A stretch of DNA of 64,000 nt from Solibacillus sp. FSL H8-0523. GTDB taxonomy: Bacteria > Bacillota > Bacilli > Bacillales_A > Planococcaceae. The first letter of the stretch is position 1; each line of letters begins with the position of its first letter. Both the position numbers and the translations under genes were made by a program. Below are positions 46,103 to 55,265 of the stretch, one piece after another. Where the stretch lies: the NCBI RefSeq assembly GCF_038051985.1, contig NZ_CP150291.1, forward strand, positions 434,001 through 498,000, given 5' to 3'. The notes beneath the pieces were generated by a model. It saw only the letters and a list, made by a program, of their open reading frames with translations. It did not search any database and was not told the origin of the DNA.

Positions 46103-46206
46103 AGAAGTGCCCTTCAACTATGTTAAGCATTGAGGGGCTTGACGCAAAAGTAAATGCGTTCCCACTTTTGCAGAAATGACCGAGAAGTTGGCGCTTTAAC
46201 GTAGAT
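46103..46206. repeat. Two hairpins plus a repeat-B right-end fragment after rho
   Basis: AAGTGCCCtTCAA / TTGAgGGGCTT forms a first hairpin right after the rho stop, and GCAAAAGT / ACTTTTGC (46144-46151, 46164-46171) a second. The tail CGAGAAGTTGGCGCTTTAAC (46181-46200) matches the right end of repeat B at 59639-59658. The first hairpin may act as rho's 3' end. Confidence 0.55.
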
Positions 46207-46228
46207 ACAAAAATTTAAAATAAAATAG

Positions 46229-46257
46229 TTGCAACTACAAAACAATCTTGCTATAAT
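46229..46257 (+). promoter_or_regulatory. rpmE promoter
   Basis: TTGCAA (46229-46234), 17-base spacer, TATAAT (46252-46257). Confidence 0.7.
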
Positions 46258-46263
46258 TCTTTA

Positions 46264-46391
46264 GGTATGTAACGTGTACATATATAGCTGACCTTTAAAC
46301 ATTGTCTAGGCAATGATATATTCGGGCTATGTAAGGTGCAGTTCGAAAATACTCTGTTCCGGATGGTTCAGGGCGAGAGGAGAAAACGAAT
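46264..46391 (+). ncRNA. Candidate structured leader of rpmE
   Basis: A 128-base leader follows the promoter. CTGACCTT (46288-46295) pairs with AAGGTgCAG (46333-46341); inside it CATTG/CAATG (46300-46304, 46311-46315) makes a hairpin. Ribosomal protein genes are commonly controlled by such leaders bound by their own product; a direct role for L31 here is inferred. Confidence 0.45.
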
Positions 46392-46592
46392 ATGAAACAA
46401 GGTATCCACCCAGATTACAAAACTGCAACAGTTTCTTGCTCTTGCGGTAACACTTTTGAAACGGGTTCAGTAAAAGAAAAAATCGTGATCGAGTTCTGTA
46501 ACGAATGTCACCCATTCTACACAGGTCGTCAAAAGTTTGCTTCTGCTGACGGTCGTGTTGATAAATTCAACAAAAAATACGGTATCAAGTAA
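46392..46592 (+). CDS. rpmE: 50S ribosomal protein L31 (zinc-binding C+ form)
   Basis: 66 residues. The zinc cysteines of the C+ type are present: [10 protein letters not shown] and [16 protein letters not shown]. Such forms are replaced by a cysteine-free L31 under zinc shortage in Bacillus. GAGAGGAG lies before the ATG. Confidence 0.97.
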   Translation: MKQGIHPDYKTATVSCSCGNTFETGSVKEKIVIEFCNECHPFYTGRQKFASADGRVDKFNKKYGIK

Positions 46593-46599
46593 TATCGTG

Positions 46600-46632
46600 A
46601 CCCATTTCCACATTTGTGGAGATGGGTTTTTT
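46600..46632 (+). terminator. Terminator after rpmE
   Basis: ACCCATtTCCAC / GTGGAgATGGGT with a 4-base loop, then TTTTTT. Confidence 0.92.
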
Positions 46633-46703
46633 ATTTTTGAAAACGGTACGATTGCGAATAGACGAAACGCTTAAAAATAGCTAAGATAGAAGAAGTGAAA
46701 ATG

Positions 46704-46732
46704 AACCTTGAGTGTTGTACTCAAGGTTTTTT
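46704..46732 (+). terminator. Orphan terminator-like hairpin
   Basis: AACCTTGAGTgttgtACTCAAGGTT, a perfect 10-bp stem, followed by TTTT. It lies 70 bases after the rpmE terminator with no gene between, so it may end a small RNA or back up the first. Confidence 0.75.
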
Positions 46733-46795
46733 CTCGGAAAGAATTTGGTGTGTCACCAGTTTTAGGGGCTGTTCTCGTATAAGGTTTTCCTTGTT

Positions 46796-46958
46796 TGATT
46801 GGCGTGCTACGGCAAGACCGCGACAAAGCCACGTGATACGTGTCTTTATCACTGTCTTTGTTGCCGTTTGCGAGGACCGCCAATCATAAACTTTTGCCCT
46901 CGTTATAAAGTAAAGTGAAGAACACCAAATTAAGCCGCTTGCGCTAGCGCGAGGCGGC
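46796..46958 (+). repeat. Dispersed palindromic repeat A, copy 2
   Basis: 163 bp, same orientation and length as copy 1. Outer stem TGATTGGCG / CGCCAATCA: relative to copy 1, a T-A pair is replaced by C-G, a compensatory change. Core AAGCCACGTGATACGTGTCT and the final GCCGC-ttGCGCTAGCGCga-GGCGGC hairpin are kept, and the latter also shows paired changes (GATATC to CTAG centre). Confidence 0.85.
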
Positions 46959-47010
46959 GGAGAGCGGAAATGATCGGCTGAGCTTCTTGGTAGCGGTCTG
47001 TTATAAAGAA

Positions 47011-47051
47011 ACGCTATTTTTACAAAATTTCACTTTATACCAAAATAGCGT
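47011..47051. repeat. Inverted repeat upstream of tdk
   Basis: ACGCTATTTT (47011-47020) and AAAATAGCGT (47042-47051), a perfect 10-bp stem with a 21-base AT-rich loop. Confidence 0.6.
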
Positions 47052-47215
47052 GCCGCGAAGGGTGAGCCACAAACAAATTCGCTTCAACGGACTTGGGGAT
47101 AAAACCACTTTGCTCCAACGCGTTTACAACCGTAGCGCAGCAGAACCGATTCCCTAACTTATGACGGTGAACCAATAATCTTCCGAAAAACGTACGAAAT
47201 GGGGTTTAGATAATA

Positions 47216-47788
47216 ATGGCACAATTATTTTACAAGCATGGTGCGATGAATAGTGGGAAATCGATTGAGATTTTAAAAGTAGCGCATAACTACGAAGAAC
47301 AAAATAAACCGGTCTTAATTTTTACATCGGGCATTGATACACGAGATGAAGTAGGGGTTGTTTCGAGTCGTATTGGATTACGTCGACCTGCAACCGCAAT
47401 ATTTGAAGATACAAACCTTTATGAAATTGTGAAAAACCACAATGAACATCTGTATTGTGTACTAGTAGATGAAGTGCAGTTTTTAACAAAGGAGCACGTT
47501 CTTCAACTTACTCAAATTGTGGATGAACTGAACATTCCGGTCATGGGCTTTGGTTTAAAAAATGATTTCCAAAACGAATTGTTCGAAGGCAGTCGCTACA
47601 TGTTGATTTATGCGGATAAAATCGAAGAGATGAAGACGATTTGCTGGTTCTGTCACAAAAAAGCGACAATGAATATACGCGTGGATGAACATAAAAAACC
47701 CGTGCGAGCAGGTGATCAAATTCAAATTGGGGGTAATGATAATTATTACCCAGTATGCCGTAAATGCCACACAAACCCACCGCTCTAA
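47216..47788 (+). CDS. tdk: Thymidine kinase
   Basis: Type II (zinc) thymidine kinase for thymidine salvage, 190 residues. Walker [24 protein letters not shown] with the catalytic Glu region, lasso motif [14 protein letters not shown], and zinc cysteines CWFC and CRKC. Neighbours rpmE and prfA match Bacillus. Confidence 0.96.
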   Translation: MAQLFYKHGAMNSGKSIEILKVAHNYEEQNKPVLIFTSGIDTRDEVGVVSSRIGLRRPATAIFEDTNLYEIVKNHNEHLYCVLVDEVQFLTKEHVLQLTQIVDELNIPVMGFGLKNDFQNELFEGSRYMLIYADKIEEMKTICWFCHKKATMNIRVDEHKKPVRAGDQIQIGGNDNYYPVCRKCHTNPPL

Positions 47789-47937
47789 TTTTCAAGCACA
47801 GAACTTAAGAAAGTTTCAGCATATAGGTAGCAACAAGCGCAGAATTTCTTTATACTAGTATAGGTGCATTTTATGAAGATTCAAGCGATAGAATCGGTTT
47901 AATATAAATATAAAAATTATCTCTAGAGGTGAAATAC

Positions 47938-49008
47938 ATGTTTGATCGTTTACAGGCGGTTGAAGACCGTTACGAAAGATTAAATGAATTACTAAGTGAT
48001 CCAGATATCGTTAGTGATTCAAACAAGTTACGTGAATATTCAAAAGAGCAATCGGATATCCAAGAAATGGTAGAAGTTTACCGCGAATACAAATCAGTAA
48101 AAGAGCAGTTCGCAGATACACGTGAATTAATGGAAGCGGAAAAAGATCCAGAGATGCTAGAAATGATGAAGGAAGAGTTTAATGATTTAAACAAACAAAT
48201 TCCTGTATACGAAGAGCGTCTACGTATTTTATTAATTCCAAAAGACCCGAATGATTCGAAAAACGTAATTATGGAGGTTCGTGGTGCTGCCGGTGGTGAC
48301 GAAGCGAACATCTTTGCGGGCGACTTATACCGTATGTACTCTCGCTATGCGGAAACACAAGGCTGGAAAATTGAAATTATGGAAGCTACGCCAAACCCAT
48401 CAGGTGGTTATAAGGAAATTATCTTTATGATTAATGGGCAAGGGGCTTACTCAAAATTCAAATACGAAAGTGGCGCACACCGCGTACAACGTATTCCAGC
48501 AACTGAATCACAAGGTCGAATTCATACATCAACAGCAACAGTAGCATGTCTTCCAGAGATGCATGTAGAAGATGTAGAAATTCATGAAAAAGATATCCGT
48601 GTCGATACATTCGCCTCTTCAGGTGCGGGTGGTCAATCGGTAAATACAACGATGTCAGCTGTTCGTATGGTCCATTTACCAACAGGTGTTGTTGTATCGA
48701 TGCAAGATGAGCGTTCACAAATTAAAAACCGTGAAAAAGCGATGAAAATCTTAGTCGCGCGTGTAGCGGAAAAAAACCGTGCAGAAGCACAAGCAGAAAT
48801 CGATTCGACACGTAAGTCTGCTGTCGGAACAGGCGACCGTTCTGAACGTATTCGTACGTATAACTATCCACAAAACCGTGTAACAGATCACCGTATTGGT
48901 TTAACGATTCAAAAATTAGACCAAATCGTTGAAGGTAAAATGGATGAAATTATCGATGCACTTATTTTAGATGAGCAAGCAACACGTCTTGCTGGTCTGA
49001 ACGACTAA
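47938..49008 (+). CDS. prfA: Peptide chain release factor 1
   Basis: Recognises UAA/UAG. ATG 47938 is set by AGAGG eight bases upstream, giving 356 residues. The GGQ loop is in [17 protein letters not shown] and the stop-recognition PAT-type loop is in the [19 protein letters not shown] stretch. Its stop overlaps the prmC start by one base (TAATG), coupling it to its own modifying enzyme. Confidence 0.97.
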   Translation: MFDRLQAVEDRYERLNELLSDPDIVSDSNKLREYSKEQSDIQEMVEVYREYKSVKEQFADTRELMEAEKDPEMLEMMKEEFNDLNKQIPVYEERLRILLIPKDPNDSKNVIMEVRGAAGGDEANIFAGDLYRMYSRYAETQGWKIEIMEATPNPSGGYKEIIFMINGQGAYSKFKYESGAHRVQRIPATESQGRIHTSTATVACLPEMHVEDVEIHEKDIRVDTFASSGAGGQSVNTTMSAVRMVHLPTGVVVSMQDERSQIKNREKAMKILVARVAEKNRAEAQAEIDSTRKSAVGTGDRSERIRTYNYPQNRVTDHRIGLTIQKLDQIVEGKMDEIIDALILDEQATRLAGLND

Positions 49009-49862
49009 TGAATAAAACCATTTTTGAGGCCCTTAATTGGGCTTCTTCTTTTTTAGAGGACAATGGTCGCGAAGGAAATGCAGCACGACTGCTACTTCAG
49101 CATATTTTGCAAACAAATTATTCTGGACTCATGATGAAAATGCACGATCCAATCACGGAGCAACAGCACGAGCAATTGGAGCGGTTTTTAGATGCGCATA
49201 GTAAAGGGCGTCCTGTGCAATACATTACGGGTGTGGAAGAGTTTTATGGGCGTACATTTGAGGTCGATGAATCGGTATTAATTCCACGTCCTGAAACAGA
49301 GGAATTAATCGTCGGTACAATGGAACGAATGAATACGTTATTTCACAAAAATGATTTAACACTTGTGGATATCGGAACAGGTAGTGGGGCAATTGCGATT
49401 ACGATGAAAAAGGAATGCCCGCAACTTACTGTAACTGCAACAGACCTGTCAGCTGTCGCCTTAAAAACAGCGCAGAAAAATGCAGCAAATCTGCAGGCAG
49501 ATATCACATTTTTAGAAGGCGACTTAACAGCACCTATCGCACAAAAAAAGTGGGATGTCGTGCTATCAAACCCACCCTATATCGCACTTGCCGATTTGCC
49601 GACAATGTCAGATATCGTCGTAGCGCATGAGCCGCATAGTGCACTCTTTGCGGAAGAAGAGGGACTTATTTTATATCGTAAGTTAGCAGAACAATTACCT
49701 GCCTTGATGAATAAGCCTGGTCTTATTGGTCTTGAAATCGGTTATACACAAGGTCAAGCAGTCGCGAGGTATTTCCAAAAGCACTTCCCACAAGCTGAAG
49801 TTTCAGTCGTGAAAGATATTAATGGCAAAGATCGTATGGTATTTTGTGAAATCAGTGAATAA
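49008..49862 (+). CDS. prmC: Release factor glutamine methyltransferase PrmC
   Basis: Methylates the GGQ glutamine of release factors. 284 residues: N-terminal helical domain, SAM-binding LVDIGTGSGAIAITM and the catalytic VLSNPPYIALADL (NPPY). Placement overlapping prfA is the usual one. Confidence 0.96.
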   Translation: MNKTIFEALNWASSFLEDNGREGNAARLLLQHILQTNYSGLMMKMHDPITEQQHEQLERFLDAHSKGRPVQYITGVEEFYGRTFEVDESVLIPRPETEELIVGTMERMNTLFHKNDLTLVDIGTGSGAIAITMKKECPQLTVTATDLSAVALKTAQKNAANLQADITFLEGDLTAPIAQKKWDVVLSNPPYIALADLPTMSDIVVAHEPHSALFAEEEGLILYRKLAEQLPALMNKPGLIGLEIGYTQGQAVARYFQKHFPQAEVSVVKDINGKDRMVFCEISE

Positions 49863-49872
49863 AATCTTCTAA

Positions 49873-49899
49873 CCTTGCAAACAATGAGTTGCAAGGAGG
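49873..49899 (+). promoter_or_regulatory. Hairpin covering the spoIIR Shine-Dalgarno
   Basis: CCTTGCAA (49873-49880) pairs perfectly with TTGCAAGG (49889-49896); the second strand includes the AAGG of the ribosome site AAGGAGG (49893-49899). The prmC stop codon is only 11 bases upstream. Confidence 0.65.
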
Positions 49900-49906
49900 A
49901 ATGAAG

Positions 49907-50506
49907 ATGTTACATGATTACGAGATTTCAACAAAGCCAATCTGGTGGATTGCGAGTCTAAAGTTACTTGCTATCACATTTGTTTTATATAGTGCGTTTC
50001 TTATTGTGCCGACATTTGTAGAGGGTGTACAGGCGGATCGCGGGCAGTTAAGTGACGACTTTAAAGTACGCGTTATAGCAAATAGCTCGTCACAACAAGA
50101 TCAGCTGATCAAACAGCAAGTTGTGGAAAACATGCTAGAACAGATGGCAAGTTTGGATACCGTTACACCAGATATCCACAGTGTAGAGGGCATTTTTCAC
50201 GAAATTCAGAAAACTTACCCACAATTAACATTACGCTATGAATTTGGGGATAACTTAATCCCGCCTAAATGGCAATTTAATACATTTTATCCACAAAACT
50301 ATTACCATTCTTTAACGATTGTTATTGGACAAGGGCGCGGGGAAAACTGGTTTTGTGCAGTGTTTCCAACGCTTTGCTTACCTAAAGAGCAAACAGAAAT
50401 AAAACGTCCACCATCGTATCTTTCAGAATGGTGGCATAAAAAGAAAACGAAAAATAATCCACAAATTTCAGAAAATTACCCACAGAAAATTGTGAATGAG
50501 TTGTAA
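49907..50506 (+). CDS. spoIIR: Stage II sporulation protein R
   Basis: Forespore signal protein that crosses into the intermembrane space and triggers SpoIIGA processing of pro-sigma-E. ATG 49907 gives 199 residues with AGGAGG seven bases upstream (another ATG at 49901 is too close). One N-terminal membrane/signal helix (about residues 15-38) precedes the conserved FKVRVIANSSSQQDQLIKQQ and the NWFCAVFPTLC motif. The basic/Pro-rich tail is variable. Confidence 0.93.
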   Translation: MLHDYEISTKPIWWIASLKLLAITFVLYSAFLIVPTFVEGVQADRGQLSDDFKVRVIANSSSQQDQLIKQQVVENMLEQMASLDTVTPDIHSVEGIFHEIQKTYPQLTLRYEFGDNLIPPKWQFNTFYPQNYYHSLTIVIGQGRGENWFCAVFPTLCLPKEQTEIKRPPSYLSEWWHKKKTKNNPQISENYPQKIVNEL

Positions 50507-50552
50507 ATTGTGGATAGTGAATGTGGAAAGCTAGTAGAAAGGAGATTAAAAG

Positions 50553-51587
50553 ATGGAGACAGTATTACTAACTGTGGATGATTTTGTGGATAATTCAGAA
50601 AATTATACACAAGCTGTGCATTTATTAAATGATGGACAAGTGGTCGCTTTTCCAACGGAGACTGTTTATGGTTTAGGGGCAGTAGCGACAGATGAACAAG
50701 CCGTTAAAAAAATCTTTGCAGCGAAAGGTCGTCCTTCTGATAATCCACTGATTGTCCACATTGGCACAATAGAAGAAGTGAACCGGTATGTTGTGGATAT
50801 CCCTGAAATCGCCAAAAAATGTATGGCTGCCTTTTGGCCGGGGCCACTAACACTCGTGATGCATGTAAAACCAAATGTACTCGCAGAAAGTGTAACACCA
50901 GGTATGCAAACGGTAGGACTGCGTATGCCAGATCACCCCGTTGCGTTAAAGTTATTACAAACATTAAAAAAACCACTCGCTGCACCGAGCGCGAATCGTA
51001 GTGGCAAGCCGAGTCCAACAAAGGCTAGTCATGTATTTGAAGATTTACAAGGGATTATTCCATGTATTTTAGATGGTGGCATGACAGGTATTGGTGTGGA
51101 ATCAACGGTACTTGATGTAACGTTAGCGCAGCCGGTTATTTTACGTCCAGGTGGTGTTACGAAAGAAATGCTTGAAGAAGTGATTGGCCCTGTACTGGAA
51201 CCGAACTTTGAGCAACAAAAAATCGAAGCAACACCAAAAGCACCAGGCATGAAATATACACACTACGCACCAAACGCACCGGTGTATTTAATAGAACAAG
51301 ATTTGCAAATAATGCAGCAAGCTGTACAAACGCTGCAGCAGCAACAACATAAAGTAGCGGTACTTGCGCCTGAGAATTTTGCAGCAGTAAATGCTGATTA
51401 TTATTTTTCATTTGGTCATGAATATGAGCTAGAGCAAATGAGTGCTAACTTATATGATGCGCTGCGTGCATGTGACAAAACCGATGCAACGATTATTTTA
51501 GCAACGACTACCGAGCGAAAAGGTGTCGGTACGGCTATTATGAATCGTCTTGAAAAAGCAGCAGGCGGGAACTGGTATCAATATTAA
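50553..51587 (+). CDS. tsaC: L-threonylcarbamoyladenylate synthase (YwlC/Sua5)
   Basis: Makes the activated intermediate for t6A37 tRNA modification from threonine, bicarbonate and ATP. 344 residues: the YrdC domain (FPTETVYGLGA, KGRPSDNPLIVHI, RMPDHPVALKLL, LAAPSANRSGKPSPT) plus the C-terminal Sua5 domain (about 220-344), with PGMKYTHYAPNAPVYLIE between them. AAGGAG lies before the ATG. Confidence 0.95.
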   Translation: METVLLTVDDFVDNSENYTQAVHLLNDGQVVAFPTETVYGLGAVATDEQAVKKIFAAKGRPSDNPLIVHIGTIEEVNRYVVDIPEIAKKCMAAFWPGPLTLVMHVKPNVLAESVTPGMQTVGLRMPDHPVALKLLQTLKKPLAAPSANRSGKPSPTKASHVFEDLQGIIPCILDGGMTGIGVESTVLDVTLAQPVILRPGGVTKEMLEEVIGPVLEPNFEQQKIEATPKAPGMKYTHYAPNAPVYLIEQDLQIMQQAVQTLQQQQHKVAVLAPENFAAVNADYYFSFGHEYELEQMSANLYDALRACDKTDATIILATTTERKGVGTAIMNRLEKAAGGNWYQY

Positions 51588-51595
51588 GTGATGAG

Positions 51596-51638
51596 AATCC
51601 ATATTTTACACAAATACTGTGTAGAGTATGGATTTTTT
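51596..51638 (+). terminator. Terminator after tsaC
   Basis: AATCCATA...ACACA/TGTGT...TATGGATTTTTT, a two-part stem ending in six T. Confidence 0.85.
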
Positions 51639-51701
51639 GTTAAGGTAAACGCATAACGTATAGGAGGACAAAAGTAAAATAACCAAAGAAAGAAGGGCAA
51701 T

Positions 51702-52196
51702 ATGCAGGAAATTGTGGCAGGCATAGTGATGTCATTTGATGTAGTAGCACTGTTTTTAGTAGCGAACAATGTAAAATATAAATGGCTGCTCGCATGTTGG
51801 ACAGCCTGTTTACATATGGTTTTTCCGTTAATTGGCTTTTACTTTGGAGAATGGCTCGGCGAAGTGTTAGTACAATGGTCTAATGGTATTTCTGTGTTAT
51901 TATTATTTTTCATAGGCTTACAATTGCTATTGTCGAGAAAAAATGAAGATTTTCCAGCAAAAACTTTGCCTATTATCGCAATATTTGCGAGTTTTGATAC
52001 CTTTTCAGTTAGCCTATCTTTTGGTATGCTAAAGTTAGAAAAATATCTTTTTATTATAAGTGCAGGATTTTCTACGTTGGTATTGTCATATATTGCCCTC
52101 GTCATTGCGCAAAAAAATACAATTTTCAAAAATGACTTGTTAAAAAGAATGGCAGGATTATTATTAATCATTATGAGTATTTTACTACTGGAATAA
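51702..52196 (+). CDS. MntP-like membrane protein (YwlD position)
   Basis: A 164-residue protein with about six membrane helices. Two internally repeated motifs, MSFDVVALFL near the start and ASFDTFSVSLSFGM in the middle, resemble the Asp-containing SxDA motifs of MntP/YtaF manganese exporters, but the first is diverged (FDVVA instead of MDAF). Position between tsaC and ywlE matches Bacillus ywlD (MntP). Manganese efflux is likely by context; substrate not certain because of the altered motif. Confidence 0.65.
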   Translation: MQEIVAGIVMSFDVVALFLVANNVKYKWLLACWTACLHMVFPLIGFYFGEWLGEVLVQWSNGISVLLLFFIGLQLLLSRKNEDFPAKTLPIIAIFASFDTFSVSLSFGMLKLEKYLFIISAGFSTLVLSYIALVIAQKNTIFKNDLLKRMAGLLLIIMSILLLE

Positions 52197-52209
52197 GGAA
52201 TGGTACGAG

Positions 52210-52650
52210 ATGAATATTTACTTTATTTGTACGGGCAATACTTGCAGAAGTCCAATGGCAGCAATGATTTTAAAGAATAAAAACATCGAAAATCTAGAGG
52301 TGCGTTCTGCTGGTATTTATGCACAGCAGGGAAGCGCAATGTCACAAAATGCACAGGTTGTGTTAAATCAAAATAATATAGAACATCATCATCAATCATC
52401 GCTCTTTAATGAACAAGATGCACAGTGGGCAGACCTTATTTTAACGATGACCACAGCGCATAAGGAAATGGTTTTACGTTTAGTCGATGATGTAGGTCAT
52501 AAAACATTTACATTAAATGAATATGTGGGAATGGATGTACAGGATATTCAAGACCCCTATGGTGGCAATGTCTTTGTCTATGAACAGACGTTTGAACAAT
52601 TAAATGCAGCAATTGAAAAATTAGCGAAAAAAATACGAACGGAGGAATAA
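52210..52650 (+). CDS. ywlE: Low-molecular-weight phosphatase YwlE (protein arginine phosphatase)
   Basis: 146 residues. The P-loop [13 protein letters not shown] has catalytic Cys7 and Arg13, and Thr11, the residue that in Bacillus YwlE selects phosphoarginine over phosphotyrosine. General acid in IQDPYGGN. It would counteract a McsB-type arginine kinase. Only 13 bases after the MntP-like gene. Confidence 0.93.
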   Translation: MNIYFICTGNTCRSPMAAMILKNKNIENLEVRSAGIYAQQGSAMSQNAQVVLNQNNIEHHHQSSLFNEQDAQWADLILTMTTAHKEMVLRLVDDVGHKTFTLNEYVGMDVQDIQDPYGGNVFVYEQTFEQLNAAIEKLAKKIRTEE

Positions 52651-52657
52651 ATATAAC

Positions 52658-53947
52658 ATGGAGACAAAGAAAAAAATCTTTACGCTACGACGTAAGCTCG
52701 TATTGTTCGTGGGGATTTTGGCGGCAATTACGTATACAGCAAGTTTTATCTTTATAGAATATATTCAACCAATGTTTTTCCCTGAAACAAGCCCGATTCT
52801 TTATCAAATTTTTACATATGCGTTAGGGGTTCTCTGGTCATGCATACTCGCTGCAATTTTTAGTTTAATCATTGTTCGTCCATTACAACGTTTAGAAAAC
52901 AGTGCGAATCAAGTAGCAGAGGGTAAGATTGGTAAGGATGTCGATATGCCAAAAACAAACGACGAAATTCGTACAGTTGGGGAAGCATTCCAAGCGATGG
53001 TTGTGAACTTACGCAAAATGGTAAACGGAATTGAAGAAAACTATAAATCAACAGATGCGACAATTGAAGCGTTATCCGAGCAAAGTAGCTCCGTATCTAA
53101 AAATGCGGTTGCGATTTCAATGAATATTTCACACATTTCATCAGGTGCGGATTCTTCGGCAATGGCGATTCAAGAAACAGCCGAAGCGCTTGAAGAAGTA
53201 CGTGAATTAGCGACAGAAGTAAACAATAAAGCCTTAGAATCAGCGAATCGTTCAAACGAAATTTTAACGAATTTATCATCTACAACGCAAGCCATTAATG
53301 GAGTTGTACTGAGCATCCAAAAAATTGCGTCTGACAATGAACATGCGTTAGGTAATATTCGTGAGCTTGAAAAAAATGCCGGGCAAATTGAGCGTATTAT
53401 CGGCCTAGTAGGGGATATTGCAGGACAAACCAACTTACTTGCACTGAATGCCTCCATTGAAGCAGCACGTGCAGGGGAACATGGCAAAGGCTTTGCGGTC
53501 GTTGCTGAAGAAGTCCGCGGCTTAGCAGACGAGAGTGCAAATGCAGTAAAAGGCATTACCGAACTAGTCAAAACGATGCAGCAAAATGTAAACGTTGTCG
53601 TTTCACAAATGCACGAACAAGTTACATTTGCTGTTAGCGAGTCTTCACGCGTATCTGAAACAACGACGGCAGTAGAAGGTATGTCAAAAGCTGTACATCA
53701 AATGGCTGATGACGTTGTTCAAATTTCGCAATTAGTTGGTCAGCAAATGCAAAATATTGAACGTACATCGCGCCAATCACAAGAAGTAGCGGCTATCGCC
53801 GAGCAAACTTCGGCAAGCGCACAGGAAGTGAATGCTGCATCAAATGAACAGTCGTATGCCATCAAACAAGTAGAAGCATTAGCGACAGATTTACAAAAGC
53901 AATCAGCTGAGCTATATAAAATGATTCAGCAGTTCGATCGTAGCTAA
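52658..53947 (+). CDS. Methyl-accepting chemotaxis protein with minimal extracellular region
   Basis: 429 residues. Two membrane helices (about 12-31 and 46-68) flank only about 14 outside residues. A HAMP domain (about 69-121) follows, then the signalling coiled coil with [18 protein letters not shown]. With no sensor domain it must sense through the membrane, HAMP or cytoplasm (for example energy state or temperature) or via partners. Inserted between ywlE and rpiB, which are adjacent in Bacillus. GGAGG is 12 bases from the ATG, a rather long spacing. Confidence 0.9.
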   Translation: METKKKIFTLRRKLVLFVGILAAITYTASFIFIEYIQPMFFPETSPILYQIFTYALGVLWSCILAAIFSLIIVRPLQRLENSANQVAEGKIGKDVDMPKTNDEIRTVGEAFQAMVVNLRKMVNGIEENYKSTDATIEALSEQSSSVSKNAVAISMNISHISSGADSSAMAIQETAEALEEVRELATEVNNKALESANRSNEILTNLSSTTQAINGVVLSIQKIASDNEHALGNIRELEKNAGQIERIIGLVGDIAGQTNLLALNASIEAARAGEHGKGFAVVAEEVRGLADESANAVKGITELVKTMQQNVNVVVSQMHEQVTFAVSESSRVSETTTAVEGMSKAVHQMADDVVQISQLVGQQMQNIERTSRQSQEVAAIAEQTSASAQEVNAASNEQSYAIKQVEALATDLQKQSAELYKMIQQFDRS

Positions 53948-53963
53948 ATAAATAGAAACTTGA

Positions 53964-53997
53964 GCATTGCATCTTTTTGGAGGATGCAATGCTTTTT
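53964..53997 (+). terminator. Terminator after the chemoreceptor gene
   Basis: GCATTGCATC / GATGCAATGC (perfect 10 bp, 9-base loop), then TTTTT. Confidence 0.92.
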
Positions 53998-54187
53998 CAC
54001 GTATATTAAAGCACAAGATAGAATCAAATATACGTAAAAAACTAACGATTATAGCGAAGTGCGCTCAAATATTCGTGTTTTATACTAAAAATTCAAAATC
54101 ATTGCACAAAACACGTGTCATTCTGATGTAATAAATGGTACACTGTTGGTGAATATAAAAGAATAAACATTAGGGAGGAAACCCTCT

Positions 54188-54634
54188 ATGAAAATTGCCA
54201 TTTCTTCAGATCATGGCGGCAATAATTTACGTAAAGAAATTATGGCGCTATTAGATGAATTAGCGATCAGTTATGAAGACTTCGGTCCACAATCAAACGA
54301 TTCAGTTGACTATCCAGACTATGCACGCCCAGTTGCAGAACGAGTAGCATCAGGTGAATTTGACAAAGGGATTTTAATTTGCGGAACAGGGATTGGTATT
54401 TCAATCGCTGCCAACAAATTTAAAGGCATTCGTTGTGCATTAGTACACGATACATTCTCAGCAAAAGCAACACGTAACCATAATGACTCAAACATTTTAG
54501 CAATGGGTGAGCGCGTAATTGGCGCAGGTCTTGCACGTGAAATCGTAACAACTTGGTTACATGCAGAATTCGAAGGCGGTCGTCACGTACGTCGCGTTGA
54601 AAAAATCTCTGAAATCGAAGAACAACAACAGTAG
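54188..54634 (+). CDS. rpiB: Ribose-5-phosphate isomerase B
   Basis: 148 residues, RpiB/LacAB family. MKIAISSDHGGNNLRKEI and the catalytic cysteine in GILICGTGIGISIAANK are intact, and HNDSNILAMGERVIG follows. Interconverts ribose- and ribulose-5-phosphate. GGGAGG precedes the ATG. Followed closely by ywlG and glyA as in Bacillus. Confidence 0.95.
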   Translation: MKIAISSDHGGNNLRKEIMALLDELAISYEDFGPQSNDSVDYPDYARPVAERVASGEFDKGILICGTGIGISIAANKFKGIRCALVHDTFSAKATRNHNDSNILAMGERVIGAGLAREIVTTWLHAEFEGGRHVRRVEKISEIEEQQQ

Positions 54635-54642
54635 GTGACCAA

Positions 54643-55188
54643 ATGACAAACTTACACGATGTTCAGCATCAGTTGGCTAGTGCCCTACATGAATTCGAGC
54701 AGCAAGTGAAGTTTACCGAAAATCAGTTATTTGTTGTCGGCTGTTCAACGTCCGAAATCATCGGCGAAAAAATCGGAACAGCTGGTGCACTCGATGTGGC
54801 GCAAACACTCTATGAAGTGTTGTTAAAATTTGCACACAAACATAAGATGTATTTAGTTTTCCAAGGCTGTGAGCACATTAACCGTGCGCTTACATTAGAA
54901 GCAGCAGCCGCTAAACAGTACCATTTAGAGCCTGTTTCCGTCGTACCTGTACGAACAGCAGGTGGCTCGATGTCTGCTTACGCCTATACACAAATGAACG
55001 AACCGGTTGTCGTAGAAGCCCTGAATGCTCATGCGGGTATTGATCTTGGCCAAACACTAATCGGCATGCATTTAAAACATGTTGCCGTACCAATTCGTAC
55101 ATCAGTAAAGTATGTCGGAGAGGCAGTCATTACATTAGCTACAACACGTCCAAAGCTTATCGGTGGCGAACGTGCGCAATATAAGTAA
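54643..55188 (+). CDS. ywlG: UPF0340 protein YwlG
   Basis: 181 residues, UPF0340 family. Conserved VVGCSTSEIIGEKIGTAG, FQGCEHINRALTLE and HAGIDLGQTLIGMHLKHV. Function unknown; always near rpiB/glyA in Bacilli by my recollection. Start eight bases after the rpiB stop with AGGTGA. Confidence 0.88.
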   Translation: MTNLHDVQHQLASALHEFEQQVKFTENQLFVVGCSTSEIIGEKIGTAGALDVAQTLYEVLLKFAHKHKMYLVFQGCEHINRALTLEAAAAKQYHLEPVSVVPVRTAGGSMSAYAYTQMNEPVVVEALNAHAGIDLGQTLIGMHLKHVAVPIRTSVKYVGEAVITLATTRPKLIGGERAQYK

Positions 55189-55265
55189 CGTTACGTTACT
55201 ACATATCATTTTGAATTGGAAACTTCGAAATTCGTTCGAAACAAAATTTAGGAGGATTTAGACAA

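Larger units (their letters stand above)
46633..47215. other. Long gene-free stretch between rpmE and tdk
   Basis: It holds a second orphan terminator (46704-46732), repeat A copy 2 (46796-46958) and an inverted repeat (47011-47051). A short minus-strand frame over the repeat is not credible. Nothing else recognised from 47052 to 47215 except the tdk upstream region. Confidence 0.7.

Noticed and set aside
46671-46883. Minus-strand frame of 70 codons (and an overlapping + frame) over repeat A copy 2
   Set aside because: It is produced by the palindromic repeat and an upstream hairpin; no start signals, no conservation with the other repeat copies in frame.
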